Positions 25,142 to 37,400 of a stretch of 64,000 bases of DNA are shown here, in pieces. The number at the start of each line of letters is the position of its first letter. Within the stretch, counting starts at the first letter, position 1. The notes beneath the pieces are model-generated. The model was given only the letters and a program-made list of their open reading frames with translations. It was not told where the DNA came from and ran no database searches. The stretch lies in assembly GCA_013365325.1 (NCBI GenBank), contig JABVXV010000001.1, positions 930,001 to 994,000 of the forward strand, given 5' to 3'. A program made the position numbers and the translations under genes. The DNA comes from Dipetalonema caudispina (taxonomy: Eukaryota > Nematoda > Chromadorea > Rhabditida > Onchocercidae).

Positions 25142-28100
25142 ATGGATGGAGACATATTCGAACATCCACTGACAGCCGAATCATTACAACAAATTTTAGC
25201 TTTTTTTAAGAAAAATGGTTTAACGGTAAATCGTTTTTCTTTTTCTTTTTTTTTTTTTTTTTTTGTAAAAATAAGAATTGCTAACAGGCCTGCATGATTT
25301 GTGCATAACTATAGCAAATTATTTTAAGGAATCCGAAGAAGCTTTGTCAAGAGAAGCTGCATCCGTATTGCGTCTTTCGAAAGATGGTGTTGATGGGGAT
25401 ACTAGCAAGCATGTTTTTTTTTTTTCAGTAATCAAACTTTTAATAACTAGTAGTAATATATGATAAAACTGCCGCTATTCTTTTACGAAACCGCACTAAT
25501 ATTTGGGTATTATCGCAACACTGCTGTTTATGATATGTGGTGATATTTCTCGAAAACACCAAATGAACCGAGTAAATGTATTGTTTGTTAGCAAACAATG
25601 GCATGATGTTGTGCTGCATCACGAACAGTGTTGGAATTAACTGTCAATTTCAGTGACGCCATTATGCGCGAATTCTCGACACTTCTGAGCCATATTGATT
25701 CTTCGTTTGATAATTTCCGAGCAGAACTGTCAGCTTTAATATTTCCGATATTTGCCCACTTATATATACAGCTTATTGCTGAAGGGCGTACTTTGCAAGG
25801 TTTGCAACGGCTTACTTTTATTTCGCAGCTATTTTTCTATTTATTTTTAGATCTTCTTCACCTACTTTTCCTAAGTTGAAAATTTGCATCAATTTTGTCA
25901 TTTCAGCGGCTGTATTCAGCGAAAAATTTTCTCGACATGTACCTTCGATGTACGAAGAACAAACAAAACTGCTTACTCGCATTTCTACTCATAGTCAGGC
26001 TGCTAATCATACACTGGTTCAGGCTCTGACGTAATTATAATTTTTTCCAGTGTATTGAATAGTTGCATTTTATTGGTAGATTTCGAAATTTTTCTTGGCA
26101 TCGAAGTTTTGTCATTTATTTTTGAAAGTTACAAGTAAATACTGTCATTTATTCAATGGATTTCCAAAAAGCAATTTTTTAATTTAATCTGCTCATTTTA
26201 GAAATTATGTCTGGGAGATTGATAAAGTTAAATTATGCATTTTGAAGGAAGAATCAGTTTGTTGTTCGCATATCAAAATCAGCAATCAAACAACTAGAAC
26301 CTTTCTTAACTCGGAATAGCATTATTCGGGACGTGATGCGAGATCACTTACATATTGAAGGTAGTTTTTACTATTCATTTACAGATTCCATTTTTTCACT
26401 AATATACTTCGCATTCTTAGCATGCTTGAGACATGAGAATTTGATGATCATGATTTATTTAGACAAGGAGGAGAAGAGGCATTTTTGCCTTATTCATAAA
26501 ATAATTGGAATTTCAATGCTCTACGTAGTTCTCGAATAAAATGACTTCACTGAAAAAGATTTCCGATCAGAATTTATTAGTGGGGAGAAAGGAATTTTAA
26601 AGGATTAAAAATTATATTGAATATGTTCAGCAATTGATGGTTCGCGGACAAAGTCAGCTACGGAAGCTGTTCTGGGAGGTATTCTTGGTCAAGTCAGCAA
26701 GCAAGGTAGTGTAATTCACTTTACAAGTTACCATAAAAATTTCGATCTGTTTGTGAGAAAATTTTGGTATTTGGGAACACTTGCCTTGTGTTCCCTTCCA
26801 GGAGTTTCATTTCATGTGGGTGACTTTCTCACCAAGTTTCTGTCAATCATTTATTACTTATCTTTTTGCTAAAATCCATTCTTATTTTTTAGTTTAAGAA
26901 ATGTTTTGAATAACTTGTTTGATTTAATTTTCAGCTGTCTGGACCCAATTAATTTTCAGAAAGACGGCATAAAATGTTTTATGGAACAATTAAAGAAGAT
27001 TTTTCGACGCAACTGGGCTTCGAAAAGAAACGGCCAAAAATTAAAGAAAGAAATGATAGCAAAAAAAAGGACGCAAATGGACCTTCCCCTGATAGAATAC
27101 CTCTGCCAGCAGCGTTAGTCATCGTACTTTTTTGCCTTACCGAAATATTCTTTTACTAAAAAGATTTGTTGTCAAAGCATCTTTCTTTTTATTATACTAG
27201 TTTTGGGAATTTATCCAAATCAATTACAGCAATGAAAAGAGGTATATGAAAGAATCGGGTAAAAAAATGCGCATTTCTGTTGACACACCGCCATCTGTAT
27301 GCCTTTACACAGTGCTCAACTCTCCGGGTGGTCTTACAGCATCTAATATTGCTGAAGACAGTGGAGCTTTGGCGTTGGGTTTTGGAAATTCCAGGATACA
27401 GGTATCCTCAAGTTGATCTATTAATTTTCAACAAATTTAAACGACAGTCTCTGTTTAATAAAGGACTTTTTTCGATTCTTTTGCGAAATGTATTCTCATG
27501 GTCTTTATGGTTTTATGTAGGTTTATTGCTTCTAGACTTATTTTTTGGTAAATCCCTTCATGTTTTCCTGATGCAATTATTGCAAATGAAAAAAAAAATA
27601 CGGCGTGAGTTGACCAAATTAAATTTGTAAAGGAATAGGCTTTAGACAGAAAAATGATGAGGTACTGCGGAGCAACCGTGTTTATTTTATCTGGTTACTT
27701 TGTTGCTGACTTTTCATCCATTTTGAAATCTAGCCTTTCAATATTTAATCAGAAAGTCTTATTATTGTCATTTAAGGTTCATGCATTAAATGAAGAGAAA
27801 TTTCGTCCTTACAAAAAAATCGATCAATTGGAGCTAATAGAACAAGAGTCTGAAGATGCACTGGATCAGGTTTACGATGATGCAGAATCGTCAACATCCC
27901 TTACCTTTCAAGTTAGTTTTGTTTTTAGGCCCCTTAAATTACATTTCCTTAACTTGTAGGGAATGCATGACCTGTTGCTTATATATCAGATTTTTCAATC
28001 AGCTTAGATATTTTTTGAGAAGTTCGCGTCTGTACATTGTTTTTTTTTTTTTTTATGCTAGTGCATCCGTGCATCTTCCACAGGTATGCTTTGACTTTTT

Positions 28101-29741
28101 TGTTTATGGTTGCACTCTAGGCTGAACTTATTTTTGATTTCCGGGTAGCAGATGTACAAATATTTCTTTCTCCCAAAAATCCACTTACTTTTCAGGGTCA
28201 TAACGGACCAGTTTATTCGTTATCATTTTCTCCCGATAAACGCCTATTACTTTCATCGTCACGCGATGGAACAGTTCGTTTGTGGAGTCTTGCTGTTCGT
28301 AGTAATGTTGTAGTGTACAGACATGCTGCACCAATTTGGGAGGTTGATCTGTTTTTTCACTATGATATCACATTTTGCAAACTGATATAAATCCATTAAA
28401 TTGCGGGCGAAAATCTGACAAACTGTGAAAATTCAGGTGCAATTCTGTCCACGTTCTTATTATTTTGCGACTGGTAGTGCCGATGGTGCTGCGATGCTGT
28501 GGACAACCGATCGTTTGCAACCGTTGCGCGTTTTCTCAGATGCATTGTCAGATGTCACCTGCATTGATTTCCATCCAAATTGCAATTATTTCGCCGGTGG
28601 TAGTGATGATCGTTACATACGTGTTTGGGATGTATTATCTGGAACATGTGTACGATGTTTTGCTGGCCATAAGGGATCTATTCGGGGATTAAAGGTAACT
28701 TCAAGAAGAAACGCTATATTCTAAATTGTTCCTTATGAAAGTTTTTGAAACTTAGAAGTTAAAAGTCTCTTCGACTTCGATGATGTCGAATATAATGGAT
28801 TATCGCCCCACCGAATGAAATTCACAATACCATTAGTTACACCGTTTCGTGAAATCATCTGCCTAGGTGTATTTTAAATTTTATGCTTTTTAGATGTGGT
28901 TTGTAGCTTGGAATGGCTTAGGTGTTTGGCAAACCTTGACTAAAGTTGCCTTAACTTCAAACTTGTTTTACTCAAATTTATTCGATAATGATCTGATGAT
29001 GTTGTCTTTACCCTAATAGATATGTTCTAACAAGTAAGCTTCTTACAGTGAATCTGCGTACAGCATTCAAGTGCTCGCACTCACATCACTACTGCAAATG
29101 ACCAAACATTCGTGTTGCTTGCTGAATATTTCCACTACTTTCCAGATCTCTCCCTGCGGTCGATATCTGGCATCATTGGGAAGCGAAGGATCACTCATCC
29201 TCTGGGATATGGCACTGCAAAAAATGGTTTGCATGCAGGATGTCCCTGCAATTCCATACCAGATACCAGTAGAATTCTCACGTGACGGAGCAGCTCTAGC
29301 CGTCGCACGAGCTGATTCAGCGTTGTCATTTTACTCTGTGGATACGGTTACAGCCCATTCTGGTTCGCAGGATCATTTAAATAATGACCCAAAGTAGGTT
29401 AATTTGAATCGTAATTTCTTGAGATTTATAAAAATTAATAGTTCAAAGCCGAAATCAATTTAGATGTATTGGATTTAAAAAACTGTTGGCAGCCGACAGC
29501 AGCAGTGTATACTAATGATGACATTATTCGCAATATTAGAATTAATGAAATATGCAACATCGACTTCATCTTCTTCAAATCATATTCATGACCAATCTAC
29601 ATTTTTTATCAGTACTTTCATTGCAGGATAAATCCCAGCGGTTTTCATCTTTACTCATATGCTACCAAAAACACATCAATTGTCGACTTGCATTTCACGC
29701 GACGCAATTTAGTTCTGGCTGTGGGCGCTTATAGGCAGTAA
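25142..29741 (+). CDS. TAF5: TFIID subunit TAF5
   Basis: WD40 subunit of general transcription factor TFIID, about 617 aa. Exons: 25142-25225, about 25329-25386, about 25629-25799, 25907-26030, 26248-26360, 26631-26705, 26960-27113, 27230-27401, 27777-27911, 28196-28342, 28437-28694, 29146-29393, 29627-29741. An N-terminal LisH-like segment (ESEEALSREA) is followed by the TAF5 NTD2 domain (FRAELSALIFPIFAHLY, then KNQFVVRISK). A basic linker ending DRIPLP comes next. Then follow WD repeats with GTVRLWSL, AAMLWTT, YIRVWDVLSGTCVR and LILWDM, and the diagnostic terminus HFTRRNLVLAVGAY. The exon 2/exon 3 junction is uncertain: the phase-consistent choice uses donor G|GTGTTG at 25387 and acceptor AACAG at 25628, whereas the stronger TTTCAG at 25653 needs a phase that I could not match. 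Several acceptors end in AAG. Convergent with WDR82. Confidence 0.93.
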
Positions 29742-30585
29742 ATAACAGCAATACTATTCAGAATATAGCAGGCACCAAAGGATTTCACTACAGAAACAGT
29801 TTTTGTTCGTGTGTTCTAACTGTTAAATATTTATGAAAGTGATAACAGTTTGGCAAAAAAAATCAACGTCTTTACGCTTCCATATGATTCGTAATCTACA
29901 TTTGCCCGTAGCAAACATCTAGTTATTGTGTTATCATATCGTAGCCTTAAGCTATTGCAAAGGAACATGAATGAGCTGGAGATCAAGGCATTAAATCTTT
30001 AGATTATGATTCAGCAACAATTAAAAAGGAGACGATAGGGATTTGAATACATTATGTCGTATGTACAAGTAAACGTATCCGATAACCATAACTTATTGAA
30101 TCACGCGAAAATAACTTCAACAGCAAATTTGTATCTTAACAATAGATAACAAAACCATTTACAATATAGTTGTTCTTTTTTGTACAAAAACTTATATGCT
30201 ATCCGACTATCCGAAATTGCATAATTGTGTATAGATTTCGTACAAAAATTCATACTGCGATATCAAATGTCACCGTTACAACGTTTGTGCCACACAATAT
30301 TGGAGCTGCTAGCACATAATTGTAATGACTGACAATGACACTCTTCCGTTCTAACCATCCATATGGAATAGAGGACTTGGATTGGTTGACCAAAACGATG
30401 TTTGTTGTCTACAAATGTTTCATAAAAAAAATAAAACCAGAAACCACTAACGCAAAAGCTTTAAAGCAGATTTTTCAACCCACTGTTGACACAATGCAGT
30501 AATAAGACTAATGCATTTTCACGTCTAGAATAACATAATGCTTACAATCGATATTATACTTCTACCGAAGTTGCAGAAAATACTT
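29742..30585. other. Convergent 3' regions of TAF5 and WDR82
   Basis: 844 bp between two stop codons on opposite strands. AATAAA-like hexamers occur, for example near 30429. No further gene seen. Confidence 0.5.
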
Positions 30586-33395
30586 TTATTCTTCCTCTGT
30601 TGGTAACCACAAATTCTGAAAAATGATAAGTACACTTATTAGAGCTATCAATGGAACGATAACTATCCAAGCTTAAATAAACAAACATAAATTTAGTGAA
30701 GTGTTTACATAACTCTTACGATTTCTTAGCATCGAACGCTTACTAATGTTGTGCAAGCCGTAGCTAGCATGAAGAACCGTGGATTGAATAATATTTTGTG
30801 AATAAGCGGAGAATGTCCTGACGCAAGCTTTGCAACTTTTTGGCCAGTTGTAACAGACCATGCTACTATACTGCTATCTGTGGAACCACTAAATACATAT
30901 TGTGCGTCAGCACAAAACGTTGCGTCCAATTCAATACCTTTACTATTCTCATGACCTGAAATGAGCAACTTTGTAGTTTCTAAAGAAACATGTTATCCTC
31001 CCATTTACGTTTGTATTGCAAATTATGTCCTGAACAGAAATTATAGTTAAATATGTAATGTTCAGTGCTCGGAAGTTTAACCAGATTTAGAAACAAATGT
31101 TTACTACTTAAATGATCAAAGTGATGATAAAACGAAGTTAAGACGTTTCACGTATACTATGACAGAAGCGCATTTATATTTACATTGTGTTTGAAAAAAA
31201 AGTGATAGACCCCACTCAGCACTGCGCTATAAGCTTGTGAAGTGATGTTATCATCGAGTTATCTGACAAAGCTTTTTCCTGGCATACAGAAAAATTTGAA
31301 TTATTTTGAGTTTTGGACAAATGTCAAAGGAACTGAACAAACCTCTCAAAACGTGAACCAATGTTCCTTTAAAAGAGTCGATAAGAGTAACAGAAGAGCC
31401 ATTCGTTGTGACCATAATCATTTTACCATCAGGAGAGAACTTCAAACCTGTCCAGTCTTCTTTTGCCTCATTTTCCACCTTGAATGTCGTAAATGGTCCC
31501 TGGAAAAATGCAGTGAAATACCTAGAATGAAATGTTATTTCCCAAAAATCTTTTGAAATAAGTATCATTTTCCAAGCAAGAAGATTAAAAGAAGCAATAC
31601 ATTCGCAGGAAATAGTACAAAGAGAGGATAGCGATTTTTAAACCGGTATAAATTTAGGACTCAGTTCACAACAGCGGGAATAGAACATTTTTGCTACCTC
31701 AAAAACCAAATATAAGAGCGACGGGACGACTTAAATATAATGACACTTACAGTAAATTACTCCGTACAGCTTTTTCCTTTTTCAGAAAAAAAGCTGGACA
31801 AGAAAATTAATCTCACCTTATCAAATGAACGTAAGTCGTACAATTTGATTGTATCAGAATTGATGCCTGCTGCAAATATCAAACCTTCCGGGTCAAAGGC
31901 GGCAACAGGTCTCGAAGGCACATGCATCAGCCCCTAAAAACAAGAAAAAAAAAAAAAAAAACAATAAGAGAATAAAAGACAGAAACCAACGAGTCTGTTC
32001 AATTACGCAATATAACAACTCAATGCAGCACTTTACACTGGGGTATTACGAAGATTTTCAATTTTTTAAGAAGGTGAATGAGAAATAAGGGAGTATTAGA
32101 GCAGAGGCATTAAAGAAGTTAAAATAAATATAAAGCATACCTGGCAGCTTTGTATTCGCAGATCCCATAAACGGATTGTTTTATCCAAAGAACCGGAGAG
32201 AAACATATCATCTAACGGAGACATACACAGTGTCACTACTCTGATAAAATGGAATGAAATTAACTTCTAAGTAATTCTCAAAATGTGTAAACGAGTGAAA
32301 AAAAAACAACTTACTTTTTTTGGTGACCAGGAAAATACCTGATATACTTGTTATCATGCAATGACAGGTATCGAATAACATCTAAAAAAGTAGACAAAAT
32401 AAGAAGTCGAACGATTTCATTGCCTAGAATTTACTTGGACCACTTATTTGTTTATACAGAGATATTCAATACCGTTCGATAAAGAAACAAGTATGGAATG
32501 TCTACGTTTTAAAATTACAAATGCTGCTGGGTAAATTTTCGTCTCAATTCCTAACGATAGCTATATGAACAGCTATATGATTTCTCCTTGACTTTGACGG
32601 GACAGTTGTATGAATCAACGGAATTTTAAAAATGCCACTTATTTTTAACCATCGTTCAACTGTTTCCATTCAAATGTCTCTTCAAGCGAATTTAAAAATT
32701 ATAAGAGGGCAAACAGTAACTGACCATCAACTTTGGTAGAACAGTGTATAGCGTTTGATGTATTGTGTGCGAATTGTATCAAATCCACGCCATACTTTTT
32801 ACTGTTTACCTAAAGATTTACATCCTGTCCAACTTGAAGATGAGATTTAAAAAAAAAAAACAGTTGCACAGGGAATAATTTTACTCAATCTCGTACGTTA
32901 TAATATTCTATCCGAAACTCAACAAGCTAATGTTCCAGATTTACGGTACAGAAGTTAGAGGAGAAAGGCCAGCTTTCTACACATAACTGCATAATTTTAC
33001 TATCACAAATGATATTACCGATCGACTTTTTTGTCCACTGATACAATCATACATAATAATTGAATCGTCATCGGAAGATGAAATCATTTGTAAACCATCC
33101 GCACTGAAATCCAAACTGTTGATTGGGGCCTGAAGTCGTAGTACTAAAATCATCCACACAACAGATATGTGCCTTTAAACTTATTGAAATTAAAGAAACA
33201 AATGATACCCATTTTAAGCAAATAATTCTGTTTGTTCACTTGATTGAGCTGATTGAAAAGAGAATACTGCATGCTTTAAATATCATCAAAAAAAGTATTA
33301 TGCAACTATTGTTTTTATGTCATATTCCAAACCTGATTATCGTTGAAACTTTTCGCAGGCCTCATACTTGCAACTGTCCTATCGTTAGCCTTCAT
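30586..33395 (-). CDS. WDR82: WDR82 (Swd2), SET1/COMPASS and PNUTS-PP1 subunit
   Basis: Nine exons join in phase to 313 aa: 33395-33333, 33129-33019, 32809-32725, 32381-32315, 32240-32141, 31933-31817, 31499-31343, 30955-30744 and 30615-30586. To my knowledge this equals the length of human WDR82. This WD40 protein recruits SET1 H3K4 methyltransferase to the Ser5-phosphorylated RNA polymerase II tail and takes part in transcription termination. Diagnostic blocks are [72 protein letters not shown] and the C-terminal NLWLPTEEE. The last exon has only ten codons including the stop and is recognised by TTTTCAG plus the WLPT motif. The N-terminus [17 protein letters not shown] matches the family's usual start. 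Confidence 0.96.
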
Positions 33396-34433
33396 TTTGT
33401 ACAACTTCTAAATTAACTGAAACATTACTGACCCAATTACTTTTTTATATTACTGCATTTATATCTCAATGCTAAACATAAGAAATAACTGTGAATTTCG
33501 TATTCTCTTCTTAATTAAGCCTAAAATAGTCCATCTAATGACATTCACAATATTCCTTCTATCTTCTTTATCATATCATTTCATTTATTATCAATGAATT
33601 TACTGGAATATACACTATCCCTTCACTCCCCCCCCCCCCCCCCCCCCCAACCCAAATCCCAATTATTTGTTTCAGTCGTAGTCTCGCAAGTTACCAGAAA
33701 TCCCAATTCAACAGGATCTTAATGAAAATATCTGTCCCAGAGCTTTCACAGGAGACAGGGAATGTGAGGAGTGGAAAGGATAGAGCGGGGTGTCTGCGGT
33801 ATCGAGTAAAACTTACTGTAACTAGAAAGAAATACCGGATATCAAATTTTTCTGGCATACTGTACCGTTAAGAGGACAGAGATGGATGTACATATTGTCC
33901 AGACCAGGGAGTCCATCCTAGGATCGATTTATTTAAAAGCATTGTCGTTCCATTATTTTTACTATTGATAGGTCATTTTTGAGAAGGATATGTGTCATTC
34001 TCTGTTATTTCCATAAAATCCTTCGGTAATTCAAACTTATCACCTGAGATTCTCCAGATAACCTCTTCATACATCTCTTCTGTTCTCGGCAATTTGTATT
34101 GTAATTGCAATCTGCTCAAATTGAACAAGGGAAAGATATGTTTGGAATGGGATAGGATAGTTCCCGAATGATGGCTTGATGATATAGAAATGATAAACTA
34201 ATGAATTCGAATAAATTTCGTAGTAAAAAGATAATAGTAAACAAAATCTTTCAACTCCAACATACAGCTGTTGACGTACTTAAGTTTCATCCGAAGAGTT
34301 AATTCTTTTTTGACTCGCTGCTCATAAACTTTTTTCATATTGTTTTCAGGTATGATAGCACACGGCGGAATGTAATTTTGGCCGCTGGAAGATAAAATCA
34401 TTTAGATTGTAGAAATATAACAAATCAAAGAGG
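33396..34433. promoter_or_regulatory. Divergent upstream region of WDR82 and AP3B
   Basis: A spacer of about 1.04 kb between divergent start codons, containing a 21-base C run. A minus-strand open frame at 34198-34401 (68 codons) lacks a start, acceptor or family match. Presumed promoters for both genes. Confidence 0.4.
33628..33648. repeat. Poly(C) run, 21 bases
   Basis: Uninterrupted C tract in strongly AT-rich DNA, in the upstream region shared by WDR82 and AP3B. Confidence 0.95.
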
Positions 34434-37400
34434 ATGGGAAGTTTTGGTGAGGGATTAACAAGCCCCGAAGTGGAAATTGCGGAAGGAGGAGTTATCGTAG
34501 ACAGTAAAACGTTGGTTATTTAATGTTTGATGCGAACAATAATTCAGAATTTATGAATTCAGATGGAAGAGAGTAAATGATTGGTTTGCCGTGAATTATT
34601 AGCTGATTTATGATTTCAGGCGTTTTGCTGACCTAAAAGCAATGTTAGACAGTTCGAAGGATAACTTGAAAATGGATGCAATGAAGCGGATCATAAATGT
34701 AAGCTTTTATAATTAAAATTTATAATTTGATGAAACATGAGTTGTAAGTGTCTGTTAAATTTCAGTACAATTTTTCAGTACAAAATACGCTCATTGACTC
34801 AACCAAAGACCATAATATATCTTTTCTTCCAACAATGGCAGCTTCAGAAATGAGCAATTTTTATCAATATGAAGTCCAAAGCTAAGGAGATGAAGTTTTG
34901 TAGTCGTGAAAGCTATACTTGATTGAATGATATATTTATTGTTAAGCTGGTAGCGAAAGGGCGTGATGTATCCGAACTGTTTCCTGCGGTTGTTAAGAAT
35001 GTTGCTGCCAAAAATCTTGAGGTTTGCTGCATCAAATTTACATTTGAAAATAAATTTGACCATGAATGTATTTTCTTAAATTTCTCTAAATATCTGCGTG
35101 TTGTTTGGGTAAGTCGAAGTTTTTGCAGTTGAAGAAATTGGTTTTCGTTTATTTGGTGAGATATGCCGAAGAGCAGCAAGATTTAGCGCTTCTTTCAATC
35201 AGCACTTTTCAGCGGGCTTTAAAAGTAAGTTTGAATTTTGAAAACAACAGTTGAAAGAATATACTTTGAACAACGAAATCGTGGGCATTCCATGGTTAAT
35301 TTTTTGTTCCACTTCAGGATCCTAATCAGCTTATTCGGGCAAGCGCCCTGCGTGTTCTCTCAAGCATTCGAGTACCTATGATTGCTCCAGTAATGTTATT
35401 GGCAATACGTGAATCTGTCCGTGACATGTCTGCTTATGTCCGAAAAGTTAGAAATTTTACCATAGTTCCCAGAGTATTTCTCTTCTTCTATATCTTCATT
35501 TTAGTTTGTTTAGCGATCCATTCCAATACACAATCTTTTTAGGTAGCTGCTCATGCAATACCGAAATTGTATTCACTTGAAGAAAATTTACAACCGGAAC
35601 TGATCGACTGCATTGATTATCTTCTCGGTGATAAGCGTACTCTTGTACTCGGCAGTGCAGTATACGCTTTTGAAGAAACTTGTCCGGATCGATTTGATTT
35701 GCTTCATAGGCATTACCGTACTTTGTGTAAGGTGCTCCTTTCATCATTTAAATCATGCAGGAAATCAGCCAATGAAATTTCGTTTCATTTTGTTTTATAT
35801 TCATGAAAAGTCAAGTTTCGATATGGAGATTAAGGGAATATATAAATCTGGAATACTTACGCTTGGTTTCGGCGTGTTAGTGGCATCGTGAACACTCTGA
35901 ATTTACTGGCCTGTAATGAACATTCAGACATATTCTCTCTATGTAAGGTTTATATCATGAATGAAATTCAGGCTATAGTGGACGTGGATGAGTGGGGACA
36001 GGTGGTGATGATTGGATTGTTGACTCGTTATGCACGCAGTCAGTTTGTTGCGCCAACGGAAGCAGTTGATCCAGATCTTACGCTTCTTCTTTCATCGTGT
36101 CGTCCATTACTACAGAGCCGAAACTACGCTGTAGTTATGGCTGTTGCCCAGTTATTTTATCATTGCGCACCATCCTCACAACTATCGATTATCTCACGTG
36201 CGCTTGTTCGATTATTACGTGGTCCGCGTGAAGTACAAAGTGTTGTGCTTGTCAACATTGCAACAATTTGCGCAACCAACCCGGTACTTGGGCGACCTAA
36301 TTTTGCTATAAGCAATGTATGATTAATAAAAAAATTTATGTAGAAATCTGCATGCAAGACAGGTGACATATGTGTGGCATGCACATTTTTTTTTCTTTTG
36401 GTTTCTCTAAATCCTTGTTTTTCCTCTTCAATTTTCTTTTAACGTCTAGTATGATTTCAACTTTTCCTGTTTTTTAGTTTTCTTTCAAGTTCATATGGGG
36501 TCCAATTATTTTCATTCTTCTACATCGTTTTGAGAAACGTCCTATTTGCTTTGGGAATTTCTGTTTGTTTACACTCATCCTGTGCGGCGAGAGTTTTGAT
36601 AATAGTAACAAACTTCAAGCTGTCCGTGCCACAATGCATTGGCTTCATAAAAGTGGCTTACAATGTCAACTGTTTAATTATTCATTTAATCCAAATATGT
36701 GGTTTCGCATCTTTTTTTTTTTTTGTAATTTTGATAACCACATATTAAATGGGTTATTTTTCTCAGTGCGGTTTTCTTTTAACGCTAAAGTTAATTGTTT
36801 ATTTTGCTTACACATGAAATACTCGCAAGTCCAACTGATACTTCACGTTCCATTTTAGAATAGAAAAGCCTCTAATATGAAATGGTTTATGATTATAGAA
36901 ATATTAAGAGTCATGTGTATCCCTTTCATTGTTCAGTACGATGACTGTCAAGATTATACATGAATTTACTGCTTAAATTTAAACGTAGCAACTTTATATT
37001 AGTTAACTTCAAGTTTTTTTTTTGAGAAACTTTTCCTACTTTAAATACGTTTTTCATATATTAAGGTTGGATATTTATCTTACTTTTTTGCAGAATATGT
37101 TCGAACCGTTTCTGAAAAGTTTTTTCATACGCCCCGCCGAGCCGAAGCATATCAAATTACTGAAACTGCAAGTGTTGACTTCATTGGTTTCAGAAACAAA
37201 TGTACAGCTGGTTCTTCGTGAATTACAGGTGTAAAATATTCTGCATGCTTTTTTTGATTTCTGATCACACTCCAGTTTTAAGAATATTGGACGGGATAAA
37301 GAGTAGTGCTCACTGATATTTAAATTTATTAAGGTTTAGTACCTTAACGCATCAAGTCTTACTTTCCGGGAATTTCAGACTTACGTTGGCATGGCAGAAA

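Noticed and set aside
28196..33395. TAF5 and WDR82 as a local duplication of a WD40 gene
   Set aside because: Each protein matches its own distinct family from end to end and their intron positions differ; adjacency looks coincidental.
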